A stretch of DNA of 39,078 nt from contig JAAYNQ010000159.1 in the NCBI GenBank assembly GCA_012520725.1, positions 1 through 39,078 of the forward strand, read 5' to 3'. The position numbers were made by a program, and so were the translations under genes. Under the pieces are notes generated by a model. The model made no database searches. It had not been told where the DNA came from and worked only from the letters and a program-made list of their open reading frames with translations. Shown here in pieces: positions 1 to 9,619 of this stretch. The first letter of the stretch is position 1. Every line of letters starts with the position of its first letter. This DNA is from Syntrophomonadaceae bacterium (GTDB lineage: Bacteria > Bacillota > Syntrophomonadia > Syntrophomonadales > Syntrophomonadaceae).

Positions 1-1
1 T

Positions 2-550
2 AAAGCTCGTGAAGGCAGGATGTTTATTATGAACAAAATGCTGGAGGTTATAGACCGGCCCAATGCTGAACTGTCTCCATATGCACCTCGTTTAACCAAG
101 ATGCAGATACATCCTGACCGGATTAGAGAGATAATCGGTCCGGGAGGCAAAACTATTCATAAGATAGTTGATGAGACCGGATGTAAAATCGATATTGAAG
201 ACGACGGCAGCCTTTACATCATGTCTGTGGATGAAGAAGGAGCCAAGAAGGCCAAGTTCTATATTGAATCCATAATTGCTGATGTGGAAGTTGGAAAAAC
301 CTATATGGGTACCGTTAAGAGAATAATGGACTTTGGTGCTTTTGTCGAGATTATCCCAGGAGTGCTGGGCACGGCAGGCAAAGAAGGATTGGTCCATATA
401 TCTCAACTGGCCGAAGAGCGAGTAAACAAAGTTCGAGACGTGGTAGATATAGGTGATCAAATTCTGGTTAAAGTCACTGAAATAGACAAGCAAGGACGTA
501 TAAACCTGTCTCGTAAAGCCGTGCTGGCCAATGCAGTAAAACACAAATAA
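2..550 (+). CDS. pnp: Polyribonucleotide nucleotidyltransferase (PNPase), C-terminal part
   Basis: This is the 3' end of the gene for the phosphorolytic 3'-5' exoribonuclease that degrades mRNA as a trimer in the cytoplasm. The frame is open from base 2, so the gene begins upstream of the window; the internal ATG at 20 is not the start. What remains is the end of the second catalytic domain, then the KH RNA-binding domain (IIGPGGKTI motif, bases about 133-165) and the S1 domain ([15 protein letters not shown], then [11 protein letters not shown]). The S1 domain carries a short insertion (VLGTA) between the EIIPG and GKEGL segments compared with the usual EILPGKEGL. No acidic tail follows the S1 domain. 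A good intrinsic terminator follows. The downstream ylxY-mlpA-ymxH order supports the assignment. Confidence 0.97.
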   Translation, partial: KAREGRMFIMNKMLEVIDRPNAELSPYAPRLTKMQIHPDRIREIIGPGGKTIHKIVDETGCKIDIEDDGSLYIMSVDEEGAKKAKFYIESIIADVEVGKTYMGTVKRIMDFGAFVEIIPGVLGTAGKEGLVHISQLAEERVNKVRDVVDIGDQILVKVTEIDKQGRINLSRKAVLANAVKHK

Positions 551-572
551 TATTTAAAAAACAGCATCCAAG

Positions 573-604
573 TAAACCGAGCCGTCTCGGTTTATTTGTG
601 TTTT
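573..604 (+). terminator. Rho-independent terminator of pnp
   Basis: Perfect 9-bp stem (TAAACCGAG / CTCGGTTTA) with a CCGT loop, followed by TTTGTGTTTT. It starts 22 bases after the pnp stop codon. Confidence 0.85.
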
Positions 605-753
605 CTGGATATCCAATCAAGGTGGTGCATCCCCCGCTTTTGACCTTTAATTTAGGGTAGGCAGTTCCTTCTTGATAAAGATTTAAATTAAGCTGAATAG
701 CCTGGAGCTAAAGGGAATATCTATAAAAAGATGGATATTTAGGAGGAGGTGGC

Positions 754-1605
754 TTAAGATTAAAAGGTTTTTTCCTTATCAGGCTTGATAGCAGAACCAT
801 TATTTTATTGAGTTTGTTTATCAGCCTCCCCCTCCTGGCCAGTGGGCTGGATAAGCTGGATCGCTATTTATACGGGGTGAAACCGGGAGTAACTGTCAAT
901 GGTGAAGAAGTGGGCGGACTGCTACCGGAGGAGGTGATAAGACTAGTAGAACACCTGGCCATCAGGCATCAAAAGGTACCAAGTGAACCAGCTCTGGATC
1001 GCAATAGCGGGGAAATAATTCCTGAAGTAGAAGGCTACATTATTGATGTGGAGTACAATGTCCAACAGATATTGGCAGCTGAAGCCGGAGAAAGGCTAAA
1101 GTTAAAGGTTATACCAGTTTATCCCAAACACAGGGGAGCAGAGATTGAAGAAATCAAGGATATTATTGCTTCCTACTCCACCTGGATTAGCGGGAGTGCC
1201 CAGAGGCAGAGCAATATCCAGCTGGCGGTAAAAGCCATCAATAATACCCTGTTATGGCCGGGAGAGCTTTTTTCTTTTAACGAAGTGGTGGGACCCAGGA
1301 CTATGCTGCGGGGATATCAACCTGCTCCTATAATCATGATGGGCCATATGGAGATGGATTTCGGAGGGGGAGTGTGCCAGGTAGCCAGTACCTTGTATAA
1401 TGCGGCGGCAGCAGCGGATTTGACAATTATTGAAAGGCATCAGCACAGCAGACCTGTCCATTATGTTCCGAAAGGAAAGGATGCTACCGTCAACTATGGT
1501 TACCTGGACCTGAAGTTTAAAAACAATTTGAATACTCCGCTTATTGTTAAAGCTTGGGTTGGGGGAAATCAAGTATGGGTTAATATTCTGGGGAGGGAAA
1601 AATGA
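754..1605 (+). CDS. VanW-domain membrane-anchored protein
   Basis: VanW-family protein, about 283 residues if read from the SD-linked position. The family is found in cell-envelope and vancomycin-resistance contexts, but its biochemical role is not established. The C-terminal half has the typical VanW pattern: YSTW, INNTLLWPGE, FSFNEVVGPRT, GGGVCQVASTLYNA, ERHQHS and YVPKGKDATVNYG. The start is problematic. A strong AGGAGGAGGT at 741-750 points to codon 754, which is TTA, and no NTG codon occurs in frame until TTG at 808, which has no SD and would cut off part of the membrane anchor (TIILLSLFISLPLLASGL). I give the SD-linked start; the first conventional start is 808. The stop overlaps the next ATG (ATGA), so it is translationally coupled to the deacetylase. 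Confidence 0.85.
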   Translation, partial: LRLKGFFLIRLDSRTIILLSLFISLPLLASGLDKLDRYLYGVKPGVTVNGEEVGGLLPEEVIRLVEHLAIRHQKVPSEPALDRNSGEIIPEVEGYIIDVEYNVQQILAAEAGERLKLKVIPVYPKHRGAEIEEIKDIIASYSTWISGSAQRQSNIQLAVKAINNTLLWPGELFSFNEVVGPRTMLRGYQPAPIIMMGHMEMDFGGGVCQVASTLYNAAAAADLTIIERHQHSRPVHYVPKGKDATVNYGYLDLKFKNNLNTPLIVKAWVGGNQVWVNILGREK

Positions 1606-2333
1606 GAATTTATTGGGTCAATAGAAAAAGACTCTGGACCATTTCAGCAGCTTTGTTTTCCATCATTTTTACGCTGCTGGTGCTTGTCAGCTACTATAGA
1701 TGGAGCGGGATAGAAGCTAATGCCAATAAAGAAGCCATCTACCAGGGGAATACGGGTAAAAAGGTAGTGGCTATTTGTGTTAATGTGGATTGGGGAGAAG
1801 AATACATTCCAGCCATGCTGGAAGAATTTAAAAAAGCCCAGGCCCAGGTTACCTTTTTTGTGACCGGCAGTTGGGCAGAAAAGAATCCGGAACTGCTTAA
1901 GCAAATGAGTGAAGCCGGTCATAGCATTCAGAACCATGCCTATAAACACGTTCATTTTAGCAGCTTATCGGATGCAGAAGCCCAGGCCCAGATAAAAAAA
2001 GCTGAGGCCGTAATTGAAAAAATAATTGGGAAAAAAACCAGGTTTTTTGCCCCCCCCTATGGAGAACAAAATGATAGACTGGTAAAAGCAGCAGGGGAAA
2101 TTGGTTATGAGTTGATTATGTGGAGCGTTGATACCATCGACTGGCAGAAACCCAGCCCCCAGACCATAGTAAAAAGGGTGGGCAACAAGGTTCACAATGA
2201 TGCCATTATTTTGATGCATCCCACTGATCCGACGCTCCAAGCACTGCCGGATTTGCTGGCTTACCTTCAAGATCAAGGATACGGGATGATTACCATTGAC
2301 TCCATATTAGTGAAAACGGATGTGACCTCCTGA
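1602..2333 (+). CDS. ylxY: YlxY/PdaB-like polysaccharide deacetylase
   Basis: NodB-homology (CE4) polysaccharide deacetylase, 243 residues, with an N-terminal membrane anchor (about residues 9-32), so the catalytic domain faces outside. Motifs in order: CVNVDWGEEYIP (motif 1, the variant form seen in sporulation-type deacetylases rather than TFDDGP), GHSIQNHAYKH (metal-binding histidines), RFFAPPYGEQN, MWSVDTIDW and AIILMHP. Position after pnp and before an M16 peptidase matches the Bacillus pnpA-ylxY-mlpA order. The likely substrate is peptidoglycan or spore cortex N-acetyl sugars, but the altered first motif means activity cannot be assumed. It overlaps the VanW gene by 4 bases and lies one base before the carboxypeptidase gene, so the three probably form one operon. 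Confidence 0.87.
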   Translation: MRIYWVNRKRLWTISAALFSIIFTLLVLVSYYRWSGIEANANKEAIYQGNTGKKVVAICVNVDWGEEYIPAMLEEFKKAQAQVTFFVTGSWAEKNPELLKQMSEAGHSIQNHAYKHVHFSSLSDAEAQAQIKKAEAVIEKIIGKKTRFFAPPYGEQNDRLVKAAGEIGYELIMWSVDTIDWQKPSPQTIVKRVGNKVHNDAIILMHPTDPTLQALPDLLAYLQDQGYGMITIDSILVKTDVTS

Positions 2334-2334
2334 T

Positions 2335-3453
2335 ATGAAAGCAAAATTCCATATAATAGCCATCCTGGGCCTTATGTGCTTTTTCCTGGGATATTACCTG
2401 GTACCGGAGGCGCAAGCCCGCCCTTACCATTCATCCGACTATGTATGTCTCTTGGATGCTGGCAGCGGTCAAATCATTTATTCCCAGAAAGCCGGGGAGA
2501 TCAGGCCGGTGGCCAGTACCACCAAAATAATGACTGCCATATTAAGCGTAGAGTATGCAGAATTGGATGAAATTGCTGAGATTAGCCAGCACGCTGATAA
2601 TACCCCTGAATACACCATAGGTTTGAGGGCAGGGCAAAAGCTGACGGTAGGAGAATTGCTAAAAGCAGCCCTGGTCAGATCTTCCAATGATGCAGCGGTA
2701 GCTCTAGCTGAGCATGTGGCCGGTAATGAGCGGTTTTTTTCTCACCTGATGTCCAAGAAAGCTTTTCTCATGGGAGCTGCCAACACTCATTTTGTAAATG
2801 CCTCCGGATTGCCGGCCACTGAGCATTGGAGTACCGCTTATGATCTGGCCATAATGGGTCGTTATCTATTGCATAAGGAATATATTAAAGATCTGGTAGC
2901 GGCAAGGCAGGTAGAGTTTAAGCATCCTGCTTACCAGCAGCCATTAACTCTAAGCAATACCAATGGTCTTTTACATAGCTATAGCGGAGCTAATGGAATT
3001 AAGACCGGAACCACCAATGCGGCAGGCAATTGTTTGGTGGCCTCAGCCAAGAGGGATAATCGGCAGTTGATTGCTGTAGTCCTTAACTCCCATGACCGTA
3101 ATGGTGATTGTGCCCGCTTAATAAATTATGGTTACGGGGAAGTAAGCCGGGAGAAAATAATTGATAAGCAGCTAGCCTTTAAAGAGCTGAAAATAGGTCC
3201 GGAGAGCTATCTTCAAGTATATCCGGAAAAAGACCTGTTCATATGGTCAGGTCAGGAAGAAGCACTGCTTAAGATTGAAAAAGTGGTAGAAATGGATTAT
3301 TCTATTAGCGCCCCAATAAAAAGAAATCAAACCCTGGGGGTTTTGCATGTCTATGTTGATGAGCAGCTATTGGCCAGTATCAGGCTGGTAAGCAGACAAG
3401 ACATAAAAGAAAGCCAACGATGGCTTATTAAACTAAAAGAAATGTTATACTAA
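2335..3453 (+). CDS. dacF: D-alanyl-D-alanine carboxypeptidase (DacF/PBP5 type)
   Basis: Serine-type DD-carboxypeptidase (peptidase S11) that trims the terminal D-Ala from peptidoglycan pentapeptides outside the membrane. 372 residues. Signal peptide with cleavage likely after AQA (residue 28). Active-site motifs are complete: S61-T-T-K64 (SxxK), S116-S-N118 (SxN) and KTGTT near residue 220. The C-terminal part fits the PBP5_C beta domain, and a possible amphipathic helix closes the protein (QRWLIKLKEML), as in membrane-associated PBP5 enzymes. The start ATG lies one base after the deacetylase stop without a good SD of its own, so coupled translation is likely. DacF is the sporulation-linked paralogue in Bacillus; the choice of dacF over dacA/dacB here is by context and is tentative. 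Confidence 0.92.
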   Translation: MKAKFHIIAILGLMCFFLGYYLVPEAQARPYHSSDYVCLLDAGSGQIIYSQKAGEIRPVASTTKIMTAILSVEYAELDEIAEISQHADNTPEYTIGLRAGQKLTVGELLKAALVRSSNDAAVALAEHVAGNERFFSHLMSKKAFLMGAANTHFVNASGLPATEHWSTAYDLAIMGRYLLHKEYIKDLVAARQVEFKHPAYQQPLTLSNTNGLLHSYSGANGIKTGTTNAAGNCLVASAKRDNRQLIAVVLNSHDRNGDCARLINYGYGEVSREKIIDKQLAFKELKIGPESYLQVYPEKDLFIWSGQEEALLKIEKVVEMDYSISAPIKRNQTLGVLHVYVDEQLLASIRLVSRQDIKESQRWLIKLKEMLY

Positions 3454-3500
3454 TAAAAGTTGATTTTAAGGATAATAGACCATGCTGTTATCGGGGGGAT

Positions 3501-4772
3501 ATGATGATTAGCTATTGGAGCCTAAGCAATGGAGCAAGACTGGTGGTTGAGGAAATACCCCATGTGCGTTCAGCGGCTATAGGTATATACATTGGAGTAG
3601 GGTCCCGGCACGAACCGGAAGAGATGAAAGGGGCCAGTCATTTTATTGAACACATGCTTTTTAAAGGGACGGATGATTTGACCGCCCGGGATATTGCCGA
3701 AAAATTTGAGGGCATCGGGGGGCAGTTGAATGCTTATACTTCCAAAGAGTACACTTGTGTTTACGCTCGCATTTTGGATGAGAATGTTAAGCTGGCAGCC
3801 CAAATAATGTTTGATATGGTATTTAATTCACGTTTTTACCCTCGGGATTTTGAGACCGAGAAAGGGGTAGTAGTGGAAGAAATCAATATGAATGAAGACT
3901 CGCCGGACGATTTGATCCACGATCGTTTTGCCCGGCGCCTATGGATGGATCACCCTATGGGATCACCAATTCTGGGAAACCTGGAAACGGTCACCGCTTT
4001 TAACCGGGATGATGTTTATGGATTCTACAAGTCTAGCTATGTTCCTTCCAATATGGTTATATCAGTAGCCGGTAATGTGCAAGCCCCGGCGGTCAAGGAT
4101 ATGGTGGAAGAGCTGATGAAGGAGCAAAGTGCCGGGGAGCTGCATTTTCCCAGCCATGGTCACCATGAATACACCGGCTTTTTGGATCTTATGGAAAAGG
4201 ATACCGAACAGGTGCAAATCTGTGTGGGGGTACAAGGTATATCCTATCATGATAATCGGCGTTATGCTTTGAATGTTATGAACAGCATATTAGGGGGAGG
4301 TATGAGTTCCCGGCTGTTTCAGAGCTTAAGAGAAGAATTGGGATTGGCTTATTCAGTCTATTCCTACCCTTCCAATTATTCTGATACCGGATCCTATTCC
4401 ATATATATCGGGACCGGGCAGAATAAAGTAAAGCAGTGTTTTGAAGCCCTGGAGAATCAACTCCAGGCTCTGGTAAGCCAGGGCATTTCCGAGGAAGAAC
4501 TGGATAGAACCCGCCGTTTGATCAAATCCAGTATGTACCTGGGATTGGAAAGTGTCATGAATCGTATGAGTCGTTTGGGTAAAGCCATTATGATGTATGA
4601 GAAGATCATCAGTCCAGAAGAAGCCATTCAGCGGGTAATGCAGGTAGAGACAGAACAGATTAAGGAGCTGGCCTTAAGCTTGTTGAGGGATCAGGCCATT
4701 TCTGTGGCTGCCATCGGTCCGGGCCAGGTATTGCAGGAGGTTCAAAAGCAATACCAAGATCTTTGGAGATGA
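3501..4772 (+). CDS. mlpA: M16-family zinc metallopeptidase (MlpA/YmxG-like)
   Basis: Processing-peptidase-like M16B zinc protease, 423 residues, cytoplasmic (no signal peptide). The inverted zinc motif H47-F-I-E50-H51 is intact, followed by the distal glutamate segment EKGVVVEEINMNED. The C-terminal M16 domain carries the GGGMSSRLFQSLREELGLAYSV pattern. Length matches the MlpA family. The SD GGGGGG is just before ATG 3501. The position after a ylxY-like gene and before a ymxH-like gene copies the Bacillus order, which supports orthology. Its substrate is unknown; members have been linked to control of extracellular proteases in Bacillus. Confidence 0.93.
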   Translation: MMISYWSLSNGARLVVEEIPHVRSAAIGIYIGVGSRHEPEEMKGASHFIEHMLFKGTDDLTARDIAEKFEGIGGQLNAYTSKEYTCVYARILDENVKLAAQIMFDMVFNSRFYPRDFETEKGVVVEEINMNEDSPDDLIHDRFARRLWMDHPMGSPILGNLETVTAFNRDDVYGFYKSSYVPSNMVISVAGNVQAPAVKDMVEELMKEQSAGELHFPSHGHHEYTGFLDLMEKDTEQVQICVGVQGISYHDNRRYALNVMNSILGGGMSSRLFQSLREELGLAYSVYSYPSNYSDTGSYSIYIGTGQNKVKQCFEALENQLQALVSQGISEEELDRTRRLIKSSMYLGLESVMNRMSRLGKAIMMYEKIISPEEAIQRVMQVETEQIKELALSLLRDQAISVAAIGPGQVLQEVQKQYQDLWR

Positions 4773-4955
4773 TCTGGGATAGCAGTATTAAATCAGGGTC
4801 CAGGCTAGCTGAGGACCAAGGTGTAAAGTCGCTCCAGCTCCTGGCATGGATTAACTGCCCAGGTCCCACTTGATGGGGAGAGAGTTTTTCCAGACTTAAA
4901 ACAGCCTTTCTCTTCCTAGACCTAGCTTACAATCGTTTAAAGAAAGGAGCCCGGC

Positions 4956-5393
4956 ATGAAAATAGCTATCAAGAGATTGCATTCATTTGACTTGCCTTTG
5001 CCCGCTTATATGACCCCCGGCTCTTCCGGGGTGGATCTTTACGCTGCCAATTCAGAAGATATAGTTATCTCCAGGGGAGAGAGAGTTCTGGTTCCAACCG
5101 GGATCGGGATTTCCCTACCTCCAGGATATGAAGCCCAGATAAGGCCACGCAGCGGTCTGGCCCTTAAACATGGCCTGACCCTCTTAAACACTCCTGGAAC
5201 CATAGATGCTGATTATCGGGGAGAAATAAAGCTAATAGTTATAAATCTGGGGGACAAAGAGTATATTTTAAAAAGAGGGGAAAGAATAGCCCAGATGGTA
5301 TTCAGCCGGGTAGAACGAGCTGAATTAATAGAGGTGGAAAACCTTGATGATACCAGCCGGGGTGCAGGAGGCTTTGGACATACCGGAGTGTAA
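4956..5393 (+). CDS. dut: dUTP diphosphatase (dUTPase)
   Basis: Trimeric dUTPase, 145 residues, hydrolysing dUTP to dUMP and pyrophosphate, keeping uracil out of DNA and feeding thymidylate synthesis. All five family motifs are visible: [10 protein letters not shown] (1), [11 protein letters not shown] (2), [11 protein letters not shown] (3), [10 protein letters not shown] (4) and the C-terminal P-loop-like [10 protein letters not shown] (5), which has His where RGxGGFGSTG has Ser. SD AAAGGAG precedes ATG 4956. About 180 bases upstream contain nothing recognisable. The next gene's SD overlaps the dut stop codon, so dut and ymxH are co-transcribed. Confidence 0.97.
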   Translation: MKIAIKRLHSFDLPLPAYMTPGSSGVDLYAANSEDIVISRGERVLVPTGIGISLPPGYEAQIRPRSGLALKHGLTLLNTPGTIDADYRGEIKLIVINLGDKEYILKRGERIAQMVFSRVERAELIEVENLDDTSRGAGGFGHTGV

Positions 5394-5405
5394 AGGAGGA
5401 TTGGG

Positions 5406-5675
5406 GTGCGGCTTAATGAATTGATAGGAAAAGAAATGGTCAATATTTATGATGGCATGAGAATGGGCACGGTGGGGGATTCAGACATGGTTATAGATGA
5501 AGAATCTGGACAGATAGTATCCATCATATTGCCCAATAAGGGAAATGCCTTTAACTTTTGGACTGATCGCCAAAAATTGGTCATTCCCTGGGAGGCGGTA
5601 AAGAAAATTGGACGGGAAGTTATCGTGGTAGATCTGGATAGTACTCATATGCGTTTAAAAAACAATTCCATATAA
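5406..5675 (+). CDS. ymxH: YlmC/YmxH-family PRC-barrel protein
   Basis: Small PRC-barrel protein, 89 residues, of the YlmC/YmxH sporulation family. The sequence opens RLNELIGKEMVNIYDGMRMG and contains the central DxxIDEESGQIVSIILP strand pair and the IPWEAVKKIGREVIVVD segment typical of the family. Function is unknown; members bind other proteins rather than catalyse. The start is GTG 5406, with an ideal AAAGGAGG at 5393-5400 that overlaps the last base of dut. In Bacillus, ymxH also follows mlpA. Confidence 0.88.
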   Translation: MRLNELIGKEMVNIYDGMRMGTVGDSDMVIDEESGQIVSIILPNKGNAFNFWTDRQKLVIPWEAVKKIGREVIVVDLDSTHMRLKNNSI

Positions 5676-5698
5676 ATAATCGAAAAAAAGGATACATG

Positions 5699-5746
5699 AG
5701 CAGGAAGGCCTGAATTGTCAGGGAGAGTTACCTGCTTTTGTTTTTC
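5699..5746 (+). terminator. Probable terminator after ymxH
   Basis: AGCAGG (5699-5704) pairs with CCTGCT (5731-5736), with an inner hairpin CCTGA-ATTG-TCAGG, followed by TTTGTTTTT. The stem has a large internal loop, so efficiency is uncertain. Confidence 0.5.
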
Positions 5747-5755
5747 TGCCTGAAG

Positions 5756-5898
5756 CTAGTCTTTTTATTTTGCCGCTGGCAGTAGTGATGGAGGAGGCCA
5801 GGTACTACACTTTTACATTTTGAATTAATCCGCCCCTCCAAACTAGTGATGATAATGGCCTTAATTTTTTGCCTTAGGCTAACTATAGCCTATTTTTT
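5756..5898 (+). promoter_or_regulatory. Structured leader ending in an intrinsic terminator (possible attenuator)
   Basis: Before the small HTH gene there is a nested set of pairings: CTAGT 5756-5760 with ACTAG 5842-5846, a small hairpin TGCC-GCT-GGCA 5771-5781, and TGGAGG 5789-5794 with CCTCCA 5835-5840. It is followed by a textbook terminator: TAGGCTA-ACTA-TAGCCTA at 5875-5892 and TTTTTT at 5893-5898, 58 bases before the ATG. The terminator is clear; the aptamer-like part is my inference and matches no riboswitch class I know. Confidence 0.45.
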
Positions 5899-5956
5899 CT
5901 GGAGTATTATTTGCCTCCCATACAGGAAGAATATTATTGCTAGGAGGCGATATAAT

Positions 5957-6193
5957 ATGAGCGAAAAAGAGCAAATAGTTCAAGGTTCTTATCCCCCTTG
6001 GAGCAGGATCCCATCAGTGGAAGAAATGGCCGCAGAAGTGGGTATTGATGGAGCAGAATTTCTGCACAGCCTGGGCTCCGGTCTGGACTTGGAGCAGTTG
6101 GCAGAAAAATTTGACGTAAGCCCCAAAACCATTGAACACCTTTATGATCACTTTATGCACTATGGAGTGGGATCAATAATGGGAGGAGACTAA
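5957..6193 (+). CDS. Small helix-turn-helix protein
   Basis: 78-residue conserved hypothetical. The start is ATG 5957, with AGGAGG at 5942-5947 and a 9-base spacer. A longer in-frame reading from 5846 runs through the terminator hairpin and is rejected. The C-terminal half (LEQLAEKFDVSPKTIEHLYDHFMHYG) looks like a sigma-70 region-4/RpoE-type helix-turn-helix, and the N-terminal half contains a second short helical pair (PSVEEMAAEVGIDGAEFL). It may be a DNA-binding or anti-sigma-like regulator, but no function can be assigned. A possible attenuator lies upstream. guaB follows after 187 bases with its own promoter. Confidence 0.75.
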   Translation: MSEKEQIVQGSYPPWSRIPSVEEMAAEVGIDGAEFLHSLGSGLDLEQLAEKFDVSPKTIEHLYDHFMHYGVGSIMGGD

Positions 6194-6309
6194 TTGAGGA
6201 AATACCTGTATCATATGATTCCCAAGAAATCGATAGATCCAAGTTTTATTGGGGTCTTGGCAGAGAAAGCACTTAGACCTGCACAATAATTCTTCCTGGC
6301 TGGCATAGC

Positions 6310-6338
6310 TTGAAAATTAAGTAATAATGCGATAATAT
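6310..6338 (+). promoter_or_regulatory. Sigma-A promoter of guaB
   Basis: TTGAAA (6310-6315), 17-base spacer, TAATAT (6333-6338), with transcription expected to start near 6345, about 36 bases before the guaB ATG. There is no room for a purine riboswitch after it, and none is visible. Confidence 0.75.
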
Positions 6339-6359
6339 AAACTCAATTTACCAGGATAA

Positions 6360-8240
<1,881 letters not shown>

Positions 8241-8242
<2 letters not shown>

Positions 8243-8266
8243 ATCAAGGGGTGAGCCCTTTGATTT
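8241..8266 (+). terminator. Possible terminator of guaB-mgtC
   Basis: AAATCAAGGG / CCC-T-TTGATTT stem with a one-base bulge and a GTGAG loop, overlapping the stop codon. It ends in only a short T run, so it is weak. Confidence 0.4.
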
Positions 8267-8282
8267 TGGCTGGTATAGAAAA

Positions 8283-8310
8283 TGAGTCAAAGGAAACTTC
8301 CTTTGACTCA
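8283..8310 (-). terminator. Terminator of the spore-protein gene (minus strand)
   Basis: Perfect 13-bp inverted repeat TGAGTCAAAGGAA / TTCCTTTGACTCA with a 2-base centre, followed on the minus strand by TTTTCT. It is 20 bases past the stop of the minus-strand SASP gene and may also stop plus-strand read-through. Confidence 0.75.
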
Positions 8311-8330
8311 CCTCTCTTTGATGCGAGTAA

Positions 8331-8504
8331 TTATACTTTGGTGAGGGATTTTTCAGCCAATTGTATGGCTTTGCTTACCATGTTTCCGCAGTCTCGAGAT
8401 GTAACTGCACCCCAGCCCTGCGAAGCCACAATCTGATCAACGCCGAGTTCACGGGCAATTTCATACTTCAACTGTTCCGACATGATTCCTCGTTTTCTGG
8501 CCAA
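8331..8504 (-). CDS. Alpha/beta-type small acid-soluble spore protein (SASP)
   Basis: 57-residue DNA-binding spore protein. It coats spore DNA, shifts it toward an A-like form and protects against UV, and is degraded by the Gpr protease at germination. The family pattern is clear: SEQLKYEIARELGV, then GWGAVTSRDCGNMV and KAIQLAEKSL. It is the clostridial form with a short basic N-terminus (ARKRGI). The start is TTG at 8504, with AAGGAGG seven bases upstream; a longer reading from 8534 would bury the SD in the coding region. It is divergent from the radical SAM gene and probably under sigma-G, but I could not fix a sigma-G promoter. Confidence 0.9.
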   Translation of the reverse strand: MARKRGIMSEQLKYEIARELGVDQIVASQGWGAVTSRDCGNMVSKAIQLAEKSLTKV

Positions 8505-8575
8505 GATATAACCTCCTTGCCCAACTCGCATCAATATTATTTTGCTTAATTTAGCGAATTTTATAGCAGGAAGAA

Positions 8576-8609
8576 GCTGCTTAAGTAAGCAGCAAATATG
8601 GTTTATAAT
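8576..8609 (+). promoter_or_regulatory. Putative promoter with overlapping palindrome
   Basis: A perfect palindrome GCTGCTTA-AG-TAAGCAGC (8576-8593) overlaps a weak -35 (TTAAGT) placed 17 bases before TATAAT (8604-8609), upstream of the radical SAM gene. The position suits an operator. It also lies upstream of the divergent SASP gene. Confidence 0.4.
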
Positions 8610-8631
8610 ATAGACAACAGGGGGTATTTAT

Positions 8632-9510
8632 ATGCGATACGAAGGAAATATTTTCAGACCACCTAGTGAAGCCAGAAGTTATATCTTGCAATGCACAGTT
8701 GGATGCAGCCACAATCGCTGTACCTTTTGCAGTATGTATAAGGATAAGAAGTATAGGGTAAGAGAGTTAGAAGAGATATTAAGAGACATTCGCATGGCCA
8801 AATTGTATTACTATGATTTGGAAAAGGTATTTTTGGCCGATGGAGATGCTTTGGCCATGGATACTGAGGATCTCTTGCAGATTCTGGATGCCTTATACCA
8901 GAATTTTCCTAGCCTGAAACATGTGGGCATATACGCCAGTCCTGACAGCATTTTAAACAAAAGCTTGGAGGAGCTGCAGCAATTAAAGGAACGGGGATTG
9001 ACCATTGCCTATTTAGGGGTGGAAACCGGGGATGAAGAATTACTCCGGGACATCAGAAAAGGGGTTAGCTACGATGAAATGGTAGAGGCCGGTAAAAGAA
9101 TTCGAGAAGCCGGAATACTATTATCGGTTACCGTATTATTGGGATTGGCGGGAAGAACTCCCAAAGCAGTGGAACATGCCATCAACACCGCTAAAATTTT
9201 AAATGACATGAATCCGGATTATATCGCCGCTTTAACCCTGATGTTAACGCCCAAAAGTGAACTATACCGGCGTATGCAAAGAGGAGAGTTTGAACTGCCG
9301 GAGCCCTTTGAAATCCTGGAAGAGCTACGGATAATAATTGAAAACCTGGAAGTTAAGGATAGCGAATTTCGCAGCAATCACGCTTCCAACTATTTACCCA
9401 TTAAGGGGAAGTTGCCCTATGATAAGGAAGCTATACTGGCCTTGATAGATAAGATAATTAAAAAGCAGGACCGGAACTACCTTAGGCCGGATTATTTGAG
9501 AGGTTTGTAA
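8632..9510 (+). CDS. Radical SAM protein (COG1032-like)
   Basis: 292-residue radical SAM enzyme binding a 4Fe-4S cluster and S-adenosylmethionine. The cluster motif is C-SHNR-C-TF-C near residues 25-37 (CX4CX2C, the spacing of this subgroup rather than the usual CX3CX2C), followed by MYKDKKYRVR. GDALAMDTEDLLQILDAL and YLGVETGDEELL fit the beta strands of the partial TIM barrel, and GLAGRTPKAVEHA matches a late SAM-contacting segment. It lacks an N-terminal B12-binding domain. The substrate cannot be told from sequence or neighbours. Start ATG 8632, with a rather weak GGGGG SD. Confidence 0.88.
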   Translation: MRYEGNIFRPPSEARSYILQCTVGCSHNRCTFCSMYKDKKYRVRELEEILRDIRMAKLYYYDLEKVFLADGDALAMDTEDLLQILDALYQNFPSLKHVGIYASPDSILNKSLEELQQLKERGLTIAYLGVETGDEELLRDIRKGVSYDEMVEAGKRIREAGILLSVTVLLGLAGRTPKAVEHAINTAKILNDMNPDYIAALTLMLTPKSELYRRMQRGEFELPEPFEILEELRIIIENLEVKDSEFRSNHASNYLPIKGKLPYDKEAILALIDKIIKKQDRNYLRPDYLRGL

Positions 9511-9619
9511 ATAATAGCTATGCTCAAGTATACATGGTCAATCCCTATATATACTAATAACAATAGTGGTATAATAGAGGGCATTATAATATAACTGCAA
9601 TTTGTTAGGGGGGATAAAG

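Noticed and set aside
5846-5956. Longer N-terminus for the small HTH protein (hydrophobic 37 residues)
   Set aside because: It would translate through the terminator hairpin at 5875-5898, and the true SD lies just before ATG 5957.
8361-8549. Plus-strand frame across the spore-protein gene
   Set aside because: Antisense shadow of the SASP gene, which has a good SD, family match and terminator.
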